64,000 nt of DNA. Origin: JAKFEW01 sp036675505. GTDB lineage: Bacteria; Cyanobacteriota; Sericytochromatia; S15B-MN24; JAQBPE01. Positions 51,105 through 59,538 of this stretch are shown here, piece by piece; position 1 is the stretch's first letter, and each line of letters begins with the position of its first letter. Both the position numbers and the translations under genes were made by a program. Under the pieces are notes generated by a model that worked only from the letters and a program-made list of their open reading frames with translations, had not been told where the DNA came from and made no database searches. The stretch covers positions 181,209-245,208 of the forward strand of contig JAKFEW010000143.1 in the NCBI GenBank assembly GCA_036675505.1. Reading direction: 5' to 3'.

Positions 51105-52892
51105 ATGAGGAGCAACCGAGCTTTCGCTCTCGCGATCGCCGGCACGGTCGTGATCGGCCAGACGGCACTTGCGGCGAAACCCGCGGACGCGTTGACGCCC
51201 GTCAGCGAGCTGCGCGACGTGTCCCCGGACCACTGGGCGTACAACGCCATCCAGACCCTGATCGAGAAGTACCAGGTCATGGAAGGCTTCCCGGACAAGA
51301 CGTTCCGGGGCTCGAAGACGCTGACGCGCTATGAAATGGCCGCCGCGCTCGCCAAGGTGATGGCGCGCGTCGAGGAACGCATCGCGATCGCCACCGGCCA
51401 GCCGATCAACGTGGATCCGGGCGTGAACCCCGAAGACCTGCGCACGATCGCCCGCCTGCAGCGCGAGTTCCGCGAGGAGCTCGATCAGCTCAAGAGCCGG
51501 GTCGATACGATCGACAGCCGCGTGATGGCCCTCGAGAAGCGCGTGAAGATCAGCGGCTACAACCGCATGGACTACCGCGATTGGGCCGCCGACCTGCCCG
51601 GCCACACGATGACCAACTCACCCTCGGCCGACTTCCGTGTCCGCAACTCGCTCGACATGGACGCGCAGCTGACCGACGAGCTGAGCTTCGCGGGCACGCT
51701 GAACGCCGACCTCTATCCGCCCCAGTCGGTGGCGAACGCGTTCCTGCGCGGCACCAGCGGCTCGCCCATGATGGACGTGTACCTGCCGCGCGCCGAGGTG
51801 AACTACAACCCCGGCTGGATCTCGTACGGCGTCGGCGTCGGCGCGCTGCGCAGCCACCTGCCGCTCGGCTCGACGTTCGCGGATCCCTTCAAGACGAACG
51901 CCTGGACCAACGGCACGGGTGGCTACGGCTTCGTCGGCACCCCTGGCGTGAACATCGCGGGCGCGGCCACGCCGACCGCCACCCAGGGCCCCACCGGCGG
52001 CTTCGCCGGCGCGCCGCTCTGGCTGCCCGGCACCAACGTCATCGTCGACATGGTCGACCCCAACAACTCGTCGCTCTACGCGCCTCACGGCGACCTGCTG
52101 TCGGCCGGCCACGCGGGCCTCGGCCCGCTGCGCGTCGGCCTCGGCTTCCACCGCGGCGCGCTCTCAGGCCCCAACGTGTTCTCGGGCATCTCGGCCAACG
52201 CCGCGTCGCTGCCGCAGGCGACGACCTGGGGCCTCGGCTCGAAGGTCACCGCGACCGTGGGCCTGGACCTCGGCCTGCTGCGCATCAACGGCGTGGCGAC
52301 CGGGCCTACCGGCACCAGCACCACCACGAGCGTCAAGGACAAGTGGATCGGCGCCAGCGTCGACCTCGGCTCCGAGTCGCTCGGGCTGTCCGCAGAAGTG
52401 CTCGGCAACAGCAGCCTGGCGTTCTCCGACTGGACCGCGAACCGTGCGTCGGCGCGGCTCGGCCTGATGAACATCCTCGACACGGGCTTCGGCCTCGGCT
52501 TCGGCTACGTGGCGGGCAACGTCGCGACGATGGCCGGCGTGCCGGGCCAGGCGTCGATGATCTTCGCGCCGCCGCGCAACGCCGCCGGCCTGTTCTCGGC
52601 GCCGGACTTCCACTCGGTGGGCGCGATGCTCAAGACGCCGTCGCTGTTCATCATCCCGTCGTTCACGCTGGCGGCCCAGCAGTCGGGATCGACCGGCGGC
52701 ATGTTCGGCGCGCTGTCGACGCCGGCGAGCTCGGGCTTCACGGTCCAGACCGAGTACCAGTTCTTCGGCCTCCCGGCGCTGACGATCGAGTACTCGCGTG
52801 CCAAGTTCGGCACGTCGGGCAACGAGAGCCTCTTCGGCACGACGGCCTTCACGCACGACCAGGTGGGTCTCGCGACGACCGTCCGCTTTTAG
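51105..52892 (+). CDS. SLH-domain, coiled-coil porin (cyanobacterial-type outer-membrane protein)
   Basis: 595 residues. Signal peptide (AFALAIAGTVVIGQTALA), an SLH domain (about 36-90: DVSPDHWAYNAIQTLIEK, MEGFPDKTFRGSKTLTRYE), a coiled coil (about 110-155; LQREFREELDQLKSRVDTID), then about 430 residues of barrel strands, ending in TTVRF, with the terminal Phe needed for outer-membrane insertion. Cyanobacterial major porins have exactly this order. The SLH domain likely binds pyruvylated wall polymer. Probably expressed at high level. Convergent with the next gene, overlapping it by 4 nt. Confidence 0.95.
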   Translation: MRSNRAFALAIAGTVVIGQTALAAKPADALTPVSELRDVSPDHWAYNAIQTLIEKYQVMEGFPDKTFRGSKTLTRYEMAAALAKVMARVEERIAIATGQPINVDPGVNPEDLRTIARLQREFREELDQLKSRVDTIDSRVMALEKRVKISGYNRMDYRDWAADLPGHTMTNSPSADFRVRNSLDMDAQLTDELSFAGTLNADLYPPQSVANAFLRGTSGSPMMDVYLPRAEVNYNPGWISYGVGVGALRSHLPLGSTFADPFKTNAWTNGTGGYGFVGTPGVNIAGAATPTATQGPTGGFAGAPLWLPGTNVIVDMVDPNNSSLYAPHGDLLSAGHAGLGPLRVGLGFHRGALSGPNVFSGISANAASLPQATTWGLGSKVTATVGLDLGLLRINGVATGPTGTSTTTSVKDKWIGASVDLGSESLGLSAEVLGNSSLAFSDWTANRASARLGLMNILDTGFGLGFGYVAGNVATMAGVPGQASMIFAPPRNAAGLFSAPDFHSVGAMLKTPSLFIIPSFTLAAQQSGSTGGMFGALSTPASSGFTVQTEYQFFGLPALTIEYSRAKFGTSGNESLFGTTAFTHDQVGLATTVRF

Positions 52893-54733
52893 AACCCGGC
52901 CCCGCGGGGGCTACCGATGCCGGCGAGGTCCTCAGGGACCTCGCCGCGCTTCATGGCCTCCGCGAAACGGGTCCGGTCCACCGTCCGCTTGCGGCCACGC
53001 GCGTCGATGACCGTCACGGTGTTGGCTGCTTCGTCGAGGCCCACCACCATGAACAGGTGCGAGGACTTGGCGAGGTCCGCCACGTCCTGGTCGTCGCCCT
53101 GGATGAGCGCCTCGACCAGCACCATCAGGCCCGACTGGCCAGTCGCCGCCTCGCGCGCGAGCTCCTTTGCGAGGAGCTCGGCCATCAGCTCGTCCGACGG
53201 CCGGAACGCGCGGGACTGCTCGAGCCGGGCATAGGCCTCGTCGAGCTGGCCCGCGATCTGCCGCGGGTCGAGCACGCGCGTGCCCAGCAGGTTGCCGACC
53301 AGCGCCTGCAGATCGTCCACGTGCATGCCGGGTGGCAGGGCCATGCCATCCGCGGCGAGCGGATGGTCGGCCGCGAGGTCGTAGCGGCCGGGCCCATGCG
53401 CAAGCTCCATCAGCGCCGCCTGCAGCCTGGCCTGCAGCTTGGCGGTCGGCGTCCAGGCCTGCGCGTCGATCCAGGCGGCGTTCTTCGGCGACAAGGTGAC
53501 CTTGCGGCCGTCGGGTAGCTCGAAAGGCCGGTTGGCCTGGAGCGCGATCGCCATGGCCTGGAGCGTCTCGGGCCGCTGCTGGGCCATCAGCTTCACGACC
53601 AGGGCCGGCGCGCAGAGATGCTTGCCGGGCACGGCCGTGATCGCCTCGGGGTCGGCGAGCAGGCCCGCGAGCACCGCCGCGTCGGCCGCCGTGGCGCCTG
53701 TCCCGGGGGTGAGGGCGACGGGCGGGACGATCGGCGCGCGGAGCGCAGCTGACACCAGCGGCGCGACCGGCTGAGGCGCCGCCGCACCGGTTCGCGCCGC
53801 GGGCGGGGTCTGCGCGCGGGCGTCGGTCGCTCGCGCCTGGGCCGGCTGGGCCGCCGGGGCCTGCGCGCTGCTCGGCGTGGCTGCCGCCGGTGGGGCCGCG
53901 GCGGCAGGCGCGGTCGGGGGCGCTGCGGGGGACGCTGGCTTGTACGGCGGTAGCGCGCTGGTCGAGGGGAGTGACGTCGGCCGCTCGGCGGCCGACGCGG
54001 CGGGCGCGCTCGTCCGTTGTTGCGAGCCGGCTGTTTGCTGTTGCGGGTTGGTCGCCTGCTGTTGCGGGCTGGCTGACGGTTGTTGTGGGCTGGCCGACAG
54101 CTGTTGCGACCCGGCCGCTGGCTGAAGCTGCGTGGAGGCCGGCTGCACCTGGCTCGTCACGGGCTGGGTGGTCGTTTGCGCAGCCGGCGCGGGCTGGGTC
54201 GCCTGCGTCGTCGACGGGGTGGTCTCACGCGACGAGGATGGGATATCCGCCGGCTCCCATGGCAGCGGATCGACCGACCGGGCAGCGGCCTTGGTGAGCG
54301 TGGGGGCCGTGTCGCTCGCGTAGGTCGTCGGCGTGTACGGGGTGGTCACGGGGACGGTCGCGGGGGTGGTCGCGGGGGTGGCCGTGGTCTGGCGGCCCTG
54401 GCCGCGCGTTCCGGTGGTCGACGTCGTCGGCGTGGTCGTGGCGCCCGCGCCGGTGGTCGTGCCGGCAGTCGGTGTGGTGCCGCCCGTTGTGGTGGTGCCG
54501 CCCGTTGTGGTGGTGCCGCCTGTTGCGGTGGCGCCGCCCGTCGCGGTGGTGCCGCCCGTCGGCGCGGTGCCACCAGCCGTTCCCGGCCCGGTGCCCGTCC
54601 CCGTCGGGTTGGTCGTCGCCCCGGCGCCGGTGGTCGTGCCACCGCCACCCGGCGCTGTGCCGCCCGGCTTCTTGCCGCCGCCCGGCGCCCCCGTGCCACC
54701 CGGGCCGACCCCGGGGCCTCCCACGCCGGACAT
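52889..54733 (-). CDS. Thr/Pro/Gln-rich protein with possible papain-like C-terminal domain
   Basis: 614 residues. The first 350 are low complexity: Gly/Thr repeats (TGGTTT, TGGTTA), Pro/Thr, then Gln/Ala/Ser. The C-terminal 260 residues look folded: GKHLCAPALVVKLMAQQ supplies a Cys before a helix, and SSHLFMVVGLDEAANTVTVIDARG a His in a strand followed by an Asp, the layout of papain-fold and C39-type cysteine peptidases. Order and spacing fit, but no full motif is present, so the activity is inferred. No signal peptide is visible. GGAG precedes the start weakly. Confidence 0.6.
   Translation of the reverse strand: MSGVGGPGVGPGGTGAPGGGKKPGGTAPGGGGTTTGAGATTNPTGTGTGPGTAGGTAPTGGTTATGGATATGGTTTTGGTTTTGGTTPTAGTTTGAGATTTPTTSTTGTRGQGRQTTATPATTPATVPVTTPYTPTTYASDTAPTLTKAAARSVDPLPWEPADIPSSSRETTPSTTQATQPAPAAQTTTQPVTSQVQPASTQLQPAAGSQQLSASPQQPSASPQQQATNPQQQTAGSQQRTSAPAASAAERPTSLPSTSALPPYKPASPAAPPTAPAAAAPPAAATPSSAQAPAAQPAQARATDARAQTPPAARTGAAAPQPVAPLVSAALRAPIVPPVALTPGTGATAADAAVLAGLLADPEAITAVPGKHLCAPALVVKLMAQQRPETLQAMAIALQANRPFELPDGRKVTLSPKNAAWIDAQAWTPTAKLQARLQAALMELAHGPGRYDLAADHPLAADGMALPPGMHVDDLQALVGNLLGTRVLDPRQIAGQLDEAYARLEQSRAFRPSDELMAELLAKELAREAATGQSGLMVLVEALIQGDDQDVADLAKSSHLFMVVGLDEAANTVTVIDARGRKRTVDRTRFAEAMKRGEVPEDLAGIGSPRGAGF
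54470..54560. repeat. 18-bp tandem coding repeat (TGGTTT/TGGTTA units)
   Basis: About five copies of a gtggtggtgccgcccgtt-type unit, encoding Gly-Thr-rich hexapeptides in the Thr-rich protein. Such units are prone to length variation. Confidence 0.8.
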
Positions 54734-54872
54734 GGCGCCTCCACATTCTCGGGCACCCCCGCGCCCGATCCGAGCTTCTCATACCCGCCGGACGGGCGAG
54801 GGTTGCGGCCCGGGAGGTAGCCAAATCACCGGCTCGGCTCGTTCGTTCCGTTAGGTCGACCGTCGTGCGGGA

Positions 54873-54878
54873 TATGAT
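54873..54878 (+). promoter_or_regulatory. candidate -10 (TATGAT) for the PGI/PMI operon
   Basis: TATGAT 75 nt before the isomerase ATG at 54953, with TTAGGT 16 nt upstream as a weak -35. Confidence 0.35.
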
Positions 54879-54952
54879 ACCTTTGGCCCGTATTGAACGG
54901 GGTCGGGCGTCGCGCGCCCGTCGAACCCGCCATCCGCAGAAGGAACTGTCCC

Positions 54953-56029
54953 ATGTTGCCGATCGACGACACCGCCACCATCACGGGCCTGGACGCGCAC
55001 GGCATGCTCCGTCGCCTCCACGCGCTGCCCGAGGCGGCCGAGGCGGCGTTCGCGCGCGGACGCGCGGTGGCGTTGCCGCTGGCCGCGCCGACCGCGATCG
55101 TGATTTGCGGGATGGGCGGGTCGGCCATCAGCGGCGATCTGGTGCGGACCCAGCTGCTGGCCGGCTGCCCGGCGCCGGTCGTGGTGCACCGCGGCGATCG
55201 CCTGCCCCAGTTCGCCGGAAACCAGACCCTCGCCATCTTCATGAGCTACTCGGGCAACACGGCCGAGACGCTGGGCTGCCTGCGCGACGCGGTGAGCCGC
55301 GGCGTGCCCGCCGTCGTGGTGACGAGCGGCGGCGAGGCCGGGGCGATCGCGGCGGCCCATGGCCTGCCGGTCGTGTCCATTCCGGATGGCTGGCAGCCGC
55401 GCGCCGCGCTCGGCGACCTCTTCTTCGCGCTGATCGGCCTGGTCTCGCAGCTCGAGGGCTGCTTGCCGGGCGACGTGCACGCGACCGCAGCGCGCCTGCG
55501 CTCCCTGCGCGACCGTTACGCCGAGGACACGCCCACCGCCCTCAACCCGGCCAAGCAGCTCGCCGTGGCGCTCGCCGGCAAGACGCCCTTCATCGTCGGC
55601 GCGACGCCCACCACCGAGGCCGTGGCGCTGCGCTGGAAGAGCCAGATCAACGAGAACAGCAAGGTCACGGCGAATATCGCGCTGCTGCCGGAGATGACCC
55701 ACAACGACATCGTGAACCTCACAGCGGCCGACCGCTCGGATCTCGCGCTCGTCGTGCTCGAGGACCCGCAAGACAGCGATTTCGTGCGGCGCCAGCGCGC
55801 GAACGCGCTCGACCTCATTCGGCCGCACGTCGCGGCCGTCCACGAGATCGCGGCCGAAGGCGAGACGCTGCTCGACCGCCAGCTCGCGAGCATCTACCTG
55901 GGCGACTGGGTCAGCGTTTACCTGGCGTTCCTGGCGGGCGTCGATCCCACCCCCGTCGATGCGATCACCGAGCTCAAGCGCCGGATGGCGAGCGCGACCT
56001 CGCCGAAACAGGAGGGTCTGACCGTATGA
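54953..56029 (+). CDS. bifunctional phosphoglucose/phosphomannose isomerase
   Basis: 358 residues from the ATG at 54953 (AAGGA 9 nt upstream). This archaeal-type family is unlike the classical Pgi and interconverts Glc-6-P, Fru-6-P and Man-6-P. Two SIS domains: GMGGSAISGDLVRTQ near 50 and FMSYSGNTAETLGCLRDAV near 95, then VGATPTTEAVALRWKSQINENSK with the catalytic Glu, and a late His/Lys region. The stop overlaps the pyrophosphorylase ATG (ATGA), so the two form an operon supplying sugar phosphates for nucleotide sugars. Confidence 0.9.
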   Translation: MLPIDDTATITGLDAHGMLRRLHALPEAAEAAFARGRAVALPLAAPTAIVICGMGGSAISGDLVRTQLLAGCPAPVVVHRGDRLPQFAGNQTLAIFMSYSGNTAETLGCLRDAVSRGVPAVVVTSGGEAGAIAAAHGLPVVSIPDGWQPRAALGDLFFALIGLVSQLEGCLPGDVHATAARLRSLRDRYAEDTPTALNPAKQLAVALAGKTPFIVGATPTTEAVALRWKSQINENSKVTANIALLPEMTHNDIVNLTAADRSDLALVVLEDPQDSDFVRRQRANALDLIRPHVAAVHEIAAEGETLLDRQLASIYLGDWVSVYLAFLAGVDPTPVDAITELKRRMASATSPKQEGLTV

Positions 56030-57093
56030 AGGCGATCATCATCGCGGGCGGCTCGGGCACGCGGCTGCGGCCGCTGACCTACAACACGCCGAAGCCCATG
56101 GTGCCGCTGTTCGACAAGCCTTTCCTGCAGCACCAGCTCGAGCACCTGCGTCGCCACGGCATCACGGACGTCGTGATCAACCTCCACTACCTCAGCGAGT
56201 CGATCTCGGACTACTTCGGCGACGGCCACGACCTCGGCATGCGCATCGAGTACTCCTTCGAAGAGAAGCCGCTCGGCACGGCCGGTGCCGTGAAGCTGGC
56301 CGAGCGCTACTTCGACGGCGAGCCGATGGTCGTCTTCAACGGCGACATCCTCACCGACATCGACGTGGGCGAGCTCGTGGCTTACCACCAGGCGCGCCAG
56401 GCCAAGGCCACCATCGCGATGATCCGCGTGACCGACCCGACCGCGTACGGCCTGATCTTCACGGACCTCGACGGCCGCATCGTGCGCTTCCTCGAGAAGC
56501 CCTCGTGGGACGAAGCCACGGTCGATACCGTCAACACGGGGCTCTACGTGCTCGACCCATCGATCTTCCGCTACGTCCCCCAGAACGAGGCCTATAGCTT
56601 CGAACGCGGCCTCTTCCCGCTGCTGCTCCAGCTCGGCGAGCCGGTCTACGGCTTCCCCACGGACGCCTATTGGCTCGACATCGGCTCGCCGCAGAAGTAC
56701 CTGCAGGCGCACGCCGACGTGCTGATGGGCCGCATCAAGCTCGAGCTCGATGCCGAGCGCCGGCCGGACGGCGTGTGGGTGGGCAAGAACGTCGAGATCG
56801 ATCCCACCGCTGAGGTGCGCGGGCCCGCTTACCTGGGCAACGGCGTGAAGGTGCGCAAGCGCGCCCGCATCCGCGAGTTCTCCGTGCTCGGCCCGGGCGT
56901 CTGCGTCGACGACAAGGCCACGCTCGAGCACGTGCTGATCGGCGAGGGCACGACGATCGGCGAAGAAGCCCACCTGCGGCGCTGCCTGATCGGCAAGCGC
57001 TGCCAGATCGGGGCCGCGGCGGTGCTCGCCGACCACACGGTGCTCGCCGACGACTCCGCGGTGGGTCGCGGCACCCGCATCGGCCAGGTCTGA
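56026..57093 (+). CDS. sugar-1-phosphate nucleotidyltransferase (mannose-1-P guanylyltransferase-like)
   Basis: 355 residues from the ATG at 56026, with GGAGGG 8 nt upstream. The nucleotide-binding signature AGGSGTRLRPLTYNTPKPMVPL is cut here (residues 8-29), followed by VVFNGDILTDID (Asp metal ligand), RFLEKPSWDEA (Lys), VNTGLYVLD, and a C-terminal left-handed beta-helix of hexapeptide repeats (WVGKNVEIDPTAEVRGPAYLG). Length and order fit GDP-mannose or Glc-1-P type enzymes. With the upstream Man-6-P-forming isomerase, GDP-mannose synthesis for surface glycans is likely. Confidence 0.88.
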   Translation: MKAIIIAGGSGTRLRPLTYNTPKPMVPLFDKPFLQHQLEHLRRHGITDVVINLHYLSESISDYFGDGHDLGMRIEYSFEEKPLGTAGAVKLAERYFDGEPMVVFNGDILTDIDVGELVAYHQARQAKATIAMIRVTDPTAYGLIFTDLDGRIVRFLEKPSWDEATVDTVNTGLYVLDPSIFRYVPQNEAYSFERGLFPLLLQLGEPVYGFPTDAYWLDIGSPQKYLQAHADVLMGRIKLELDAERRPDGVWVGKNVEIDPTAEVRGPAYLGNGVKVRKRARIREFSVLGPGVCVDDKATLEHVLIGEGTTIGEEAHLRRCLIGKRCQIGAAAVLADHTVLADDSAVGRGTRIGQV

Positions 57094-57149
57094 CCGTGAT
57101 GTCGAAGGCCCCACGTGATGATCGTCACGTGGGGCCTTCGACATCACGG
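57094..57149. terminator. 25-bp perfect inverted repeat after the pyrophosphorylase gene
   Basis: Arms 57094-57118 and 57125-57149 are exact complements (CCGTGATGTCGAAGGCCCCA and so on) around a 6-nt loop. It lies directly after the stop codon and 40 nt before the ddl ATG. TAAAATTG follows, not a T-run. Such a long, perfect stem can terminate or protect transcripts. It also resembles a small palindromic mobile element footprint. Confidence 0.6.
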
Positions 57150-57188
57150 GTAAAATTGTCGGCGCCCGATCCGCGAAGGAGGTCACCC

Positions 57189-58232
57189 ATGTCCAAGCTG
57201 CGCGTCGCCGTCCTGATGGGCGGTCCCTCCAGCGAGCGCGAGGTGTCGCTGCGATCGGGCCAGATGGTCCTCAAGAACCTGGACCCGACCAAGTACGCGC
57301 CTTTCGCCCTCGACCTGAACGATCTGCTCGGCCACCCGGCAGCGGTCGCCGATCTCGCGCGCCGTGCGGATTTCGTCTTCCTCGCGTTGCACGGCCGTTG
57401 GGGCGAAGACGGCACCGTCCAGGGCCTGCTCGAGGTGCTCGGGCTGCCTTACTACGGCCCCGGCGTGGCGGCCAGCGCGATCGCCATGAACAAGGTCCGC
57501 GCCAAGGCCATCTACCGCGACCTGGACCTCCCGCAGGCCCGCTGGCTCGACTGGCGCCGTCGGCCGGATGGCCGCTGGATGCGAGGCAACTCGCCCCACC
57601 ACGCCGGGACCGATCTGGTCGCGATCGACGCGCAGGCCGTCGCGGCCGCCGTGGGCGGGGCCCTGGGCTGGGACCTGGTCATCAAGGGTGCGACGCAGGG
57701 CTCGACGCTCGGGCTCGCGATGGTCGATCGCCCCGAAGCCTTCGAGGCCGGCCTGATGGCCGTCGCGGCCACCGACGACGAGATCCTGATCGAGGAGCGC
57801 ATCCGCGGCCTGGAGCTCACGGCCGGCGTGATCGGCGGCGATGACCCGATCGCCCTGCCGCTCGTCGAGATCCGCCCGCAGGCCAGCGACGTGTTCGACT
57901 ACGAAGCCAAGTACACGCCAGGCGGGTCGATCGAGATTTGTCCCGCCCCGATCGAAGACGCGCTGACGGCACGGGTGCAGGCGCTCGCGCGTCTCGCGCA
58001 CCACGCCCTGGGCTGCTGGGGCGTCTCGCGCAGCGATTTCATGGTGCGCGACGGCGAACCCTACATCCTCGAGACGAACACGTTGCCCGGCCTGACCGAG
58101 GGCAGCCTGCTGCCCCAGGCGGCGCGCGCCGCCGGCATCATGATGCCGGAGCTGCTGGATCGGCAGATCGGATGGGGTCTGGAGCGCCAGGCACGGAAGC
58201 AGACAGGGTCGGCGACACGGGCGGCGACGTGA
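57189..58232 (+). CDS. ddl: D-alanine-D-alanine ligase-like ATP-grasp enzyme
   Basis: 347 residues from the ATG at 57189, GGAGGT 6 nt upstream. Ddl joins two D-Ala for peptidoglycan. VLMGGPSSEREVSLRSG is the signature P-loop-like N-terminus, then FLALHGRWGEDGTVQGLLE, VIKGATQGSTLGL (the usual form is K-P-A-x-E-G-S-S-V-G, so this is divergent), and a C-terminal LETNTLPGLTEGSL with the metal-binding N and E. The catalytic set seems complete, but the loop change may signal altered specificity. Last 95 nt overlap a convergent gene. Confidence 0.87.
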   Translation: MSKLRVAVLMGGPSSEREVSLRSGQMVLKNLDPTKYAPFALDLNDLLGHPAAVADLARRADFVFLALHGRWGEDGTVQGLLEVLGLPYYGPGVAASAIAMNKVRAKAIYRDLDLPQARWLDWRRRPDGRWMRGNSPHHAGTDLVAIDAQAVAAAVGGALGWDLVIKGATQGSTLGLAMVDRPEAFEAGLMAVAATDDEILIEERIRGLELTAGVIGGDDPIALPLVEIRPQASDVFDYEAKYTPGGSIEICPAPIEDALTARVQALARLAHHALGCWGVSRSDFMVRDGEPYILETNTLPGLTEGSLLPQAARAAGIMMPELLDRQIGWGLERQARKQTGSATRAAT

Positions 58233-58620
58233 TCTCGGCGGGCGGTCCGGCCACCTGGGGCGCCCACGAGACCCGCATGACGACATGGTCGGCCGCCGCC
58301 TCGCGATCGGCCGCGAGCCCGACGATGCGGCGGCGCACCGTCGCGTCGACGGCCATGCGCCGCCAGGCGTAGACCAGGCCGGGCGCGTAGCCGCTCGAAA
58401 GGTGCAGCCCGCCGGTCTCCGCGACGATCACGCCGCGGGCGGCCAGCGTGCTCAGGGCGCGCGCGAGGTCGCACACGTGCAGGCCGGTCGCGAAGACGGC
58501 CTCGCTCAGGGTGCCGGGCCGCGGATGGCGGCGCACCAACCAATCGAGGGCGTGGAACGCGTGCATCGAGAAGAGCGCATCGTCCAGGGCGCGCTCGGCG
58601 GGGGCGGGCAGTCCGGACAT
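58138..58620 (-). CDS. small winged-helix-like protein
   Basis: 160 residues from the ATG at 58620, with a strong GGAGGA 6-7 nt upstream. About 20-75 reads HALDWLVRRHPRPGTLSEAVF, ATGLHVCDLARALSTLAARGVIVAETG, cut here into two: helix-turn-helix then wing, as in Rrf2/MarR-type transcription factors or winged-helix domains generally. The final 40 residues are Pro/Ala-rich. The gene overlaps ddl by 95 nt tail to tail, so its C-terminal part could be spurious. No operon partner. Confidence 0.5.
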   Translation of the reverse strand: MSGLPAPAERALDDALFSMHAFHALDWLVRRHPRPGTLSEAVFATGLHVCDLARALSTLAARGVIVAETGGLHLSSGYAPGLVYAWRRMAVDATVRRRIVGLAADREAAADHVVMRVSWAPQVAGPPAEITSPPVSPTLSASVPGAPDPIRSADPAAPAS

Positions 58621-58758
58621 GGGGGTTCCTCCGGGACGCACCAGTTGTTTCCCAAAATTAGCACGGCCGGAACAGCCGGACGGCTGTCCGGAACGAACGA
58701 AATACCGCAGCCTGGCCTGGCTGAATCCGCGCTTGTCCGGTTACCTTCCGGTTGTGCG

Positions 58759-59439
58759 TCAGAAGTTGCGCGCCAGCACGTTGCCCGCGATCAACACGCC
58801 GGGTGCGCGTGCATCGATGGCCGGATCGAGCGCGAGGCCGTCGCCGACGTTGTCGAGCACGCGGCAGCCGACCACCGAGAGGCGATCGCCCGCCCCTTCC
58901 ACCGCGATGCCCGCGAGGCCGTTGTGGTGCGCGTAGCAGTTCTCGATACGCACGTCGGCGCAGCCCACCAGCGCGAAGCCGCTTCCGCCCGCGTGGCCCG
59001 CCTCGCAACGGCGAATCGTCAGCCGGGTCGTCGCGTCGGCCCGGATGCCGTCGAGCCCGCAATCGCGGAACGTCAGGCCTTCGAGCGTCACGCCCGCGGA
59101 GCCGACCACCCGCAGCCCATAGTCCGCCCGGCCGCGGCCGGTCACGATCGCGCCGGGTTCCCCGCGGACGGTGACGTCCCGCCGACCTTGCAGGCGCGCC
59201 CCGCCCTCGTAGACGCCCGGCCGCAACACGAGGGTGTCGCCGTCGCGCAGGCGCAGGAGGGCTTCCTGGAGGCGGCCGGCAACCTGGGTCGGCCCGACGG
59301 TGATGACCCGGCCATCGCGGGTCCCCGTGGAACGGCGCGGCTCCCGATCGGGGCGCGACACCTCGGCCCGGCCCCCTTCGCGACGGCCCGCCAGGCCGTC
59401 GACCGAAACCAGAGATCCCAACCAAGCGCCCAGGCGCAC
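58759..59439 (-). CDS. right-handed beta-helix (pectate-lyase-like) protein
   Basis: 226 residues from a GTG, with GGAGGT 4 nt upstream. The middle is a series of short strands every 20-25 residues (VTLEGLTFRDCGLDGIRADAT, cut here; LTIRRCEAGHAGGSGFALVGC; VRIENCYAHHNGLAGIAVEG), the periodicity of PbH1 repeats in right-handed parallel beta-helices. No catalytic residue or classical signal peptide is evident, and the first 30 residues are basic. Could be a carbohydrate-binding or inner-membrane structural helix. Function unknown. Confidence 0.7.
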   Translation of the reverse strand: MRLGAWLGSLVSVDGLAGRREGGRAEVSRPDREPRRSTGTRDGRVITVGPTQVAGRLQEALLRLRDGDTLVLRPGVYEGGARLQGRRDVTVRGEPGAIVTGRGRADYGLRVVGSAGVTLEGLTFRDCGLDGIRADATTRLTIRRCEAGHAGGSGFALVGCADVRIENCYAHHNGLAGIAVEGAGDRLSVVGCRVLDNVGDGLALDPAIDARAPGVLIAGNVLARNF

Positions 59440-59538
59440 ATGACCTCCCCGGCGCGCGCTGCCCGCGCCCCGGCATGGTCTTCGGCGGCACTCGCGAAAA
59501 AACGGGTAAGGATCGACTAGGAATGCGTGAAGCGTAGA

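Noticed and set aside
57096..57188. In-frame N-terminal extension of ddl
   Set aside because: It begins inside the long palindrome and lacks a ribosome site; the ATG at 57189 has GGAGGT.
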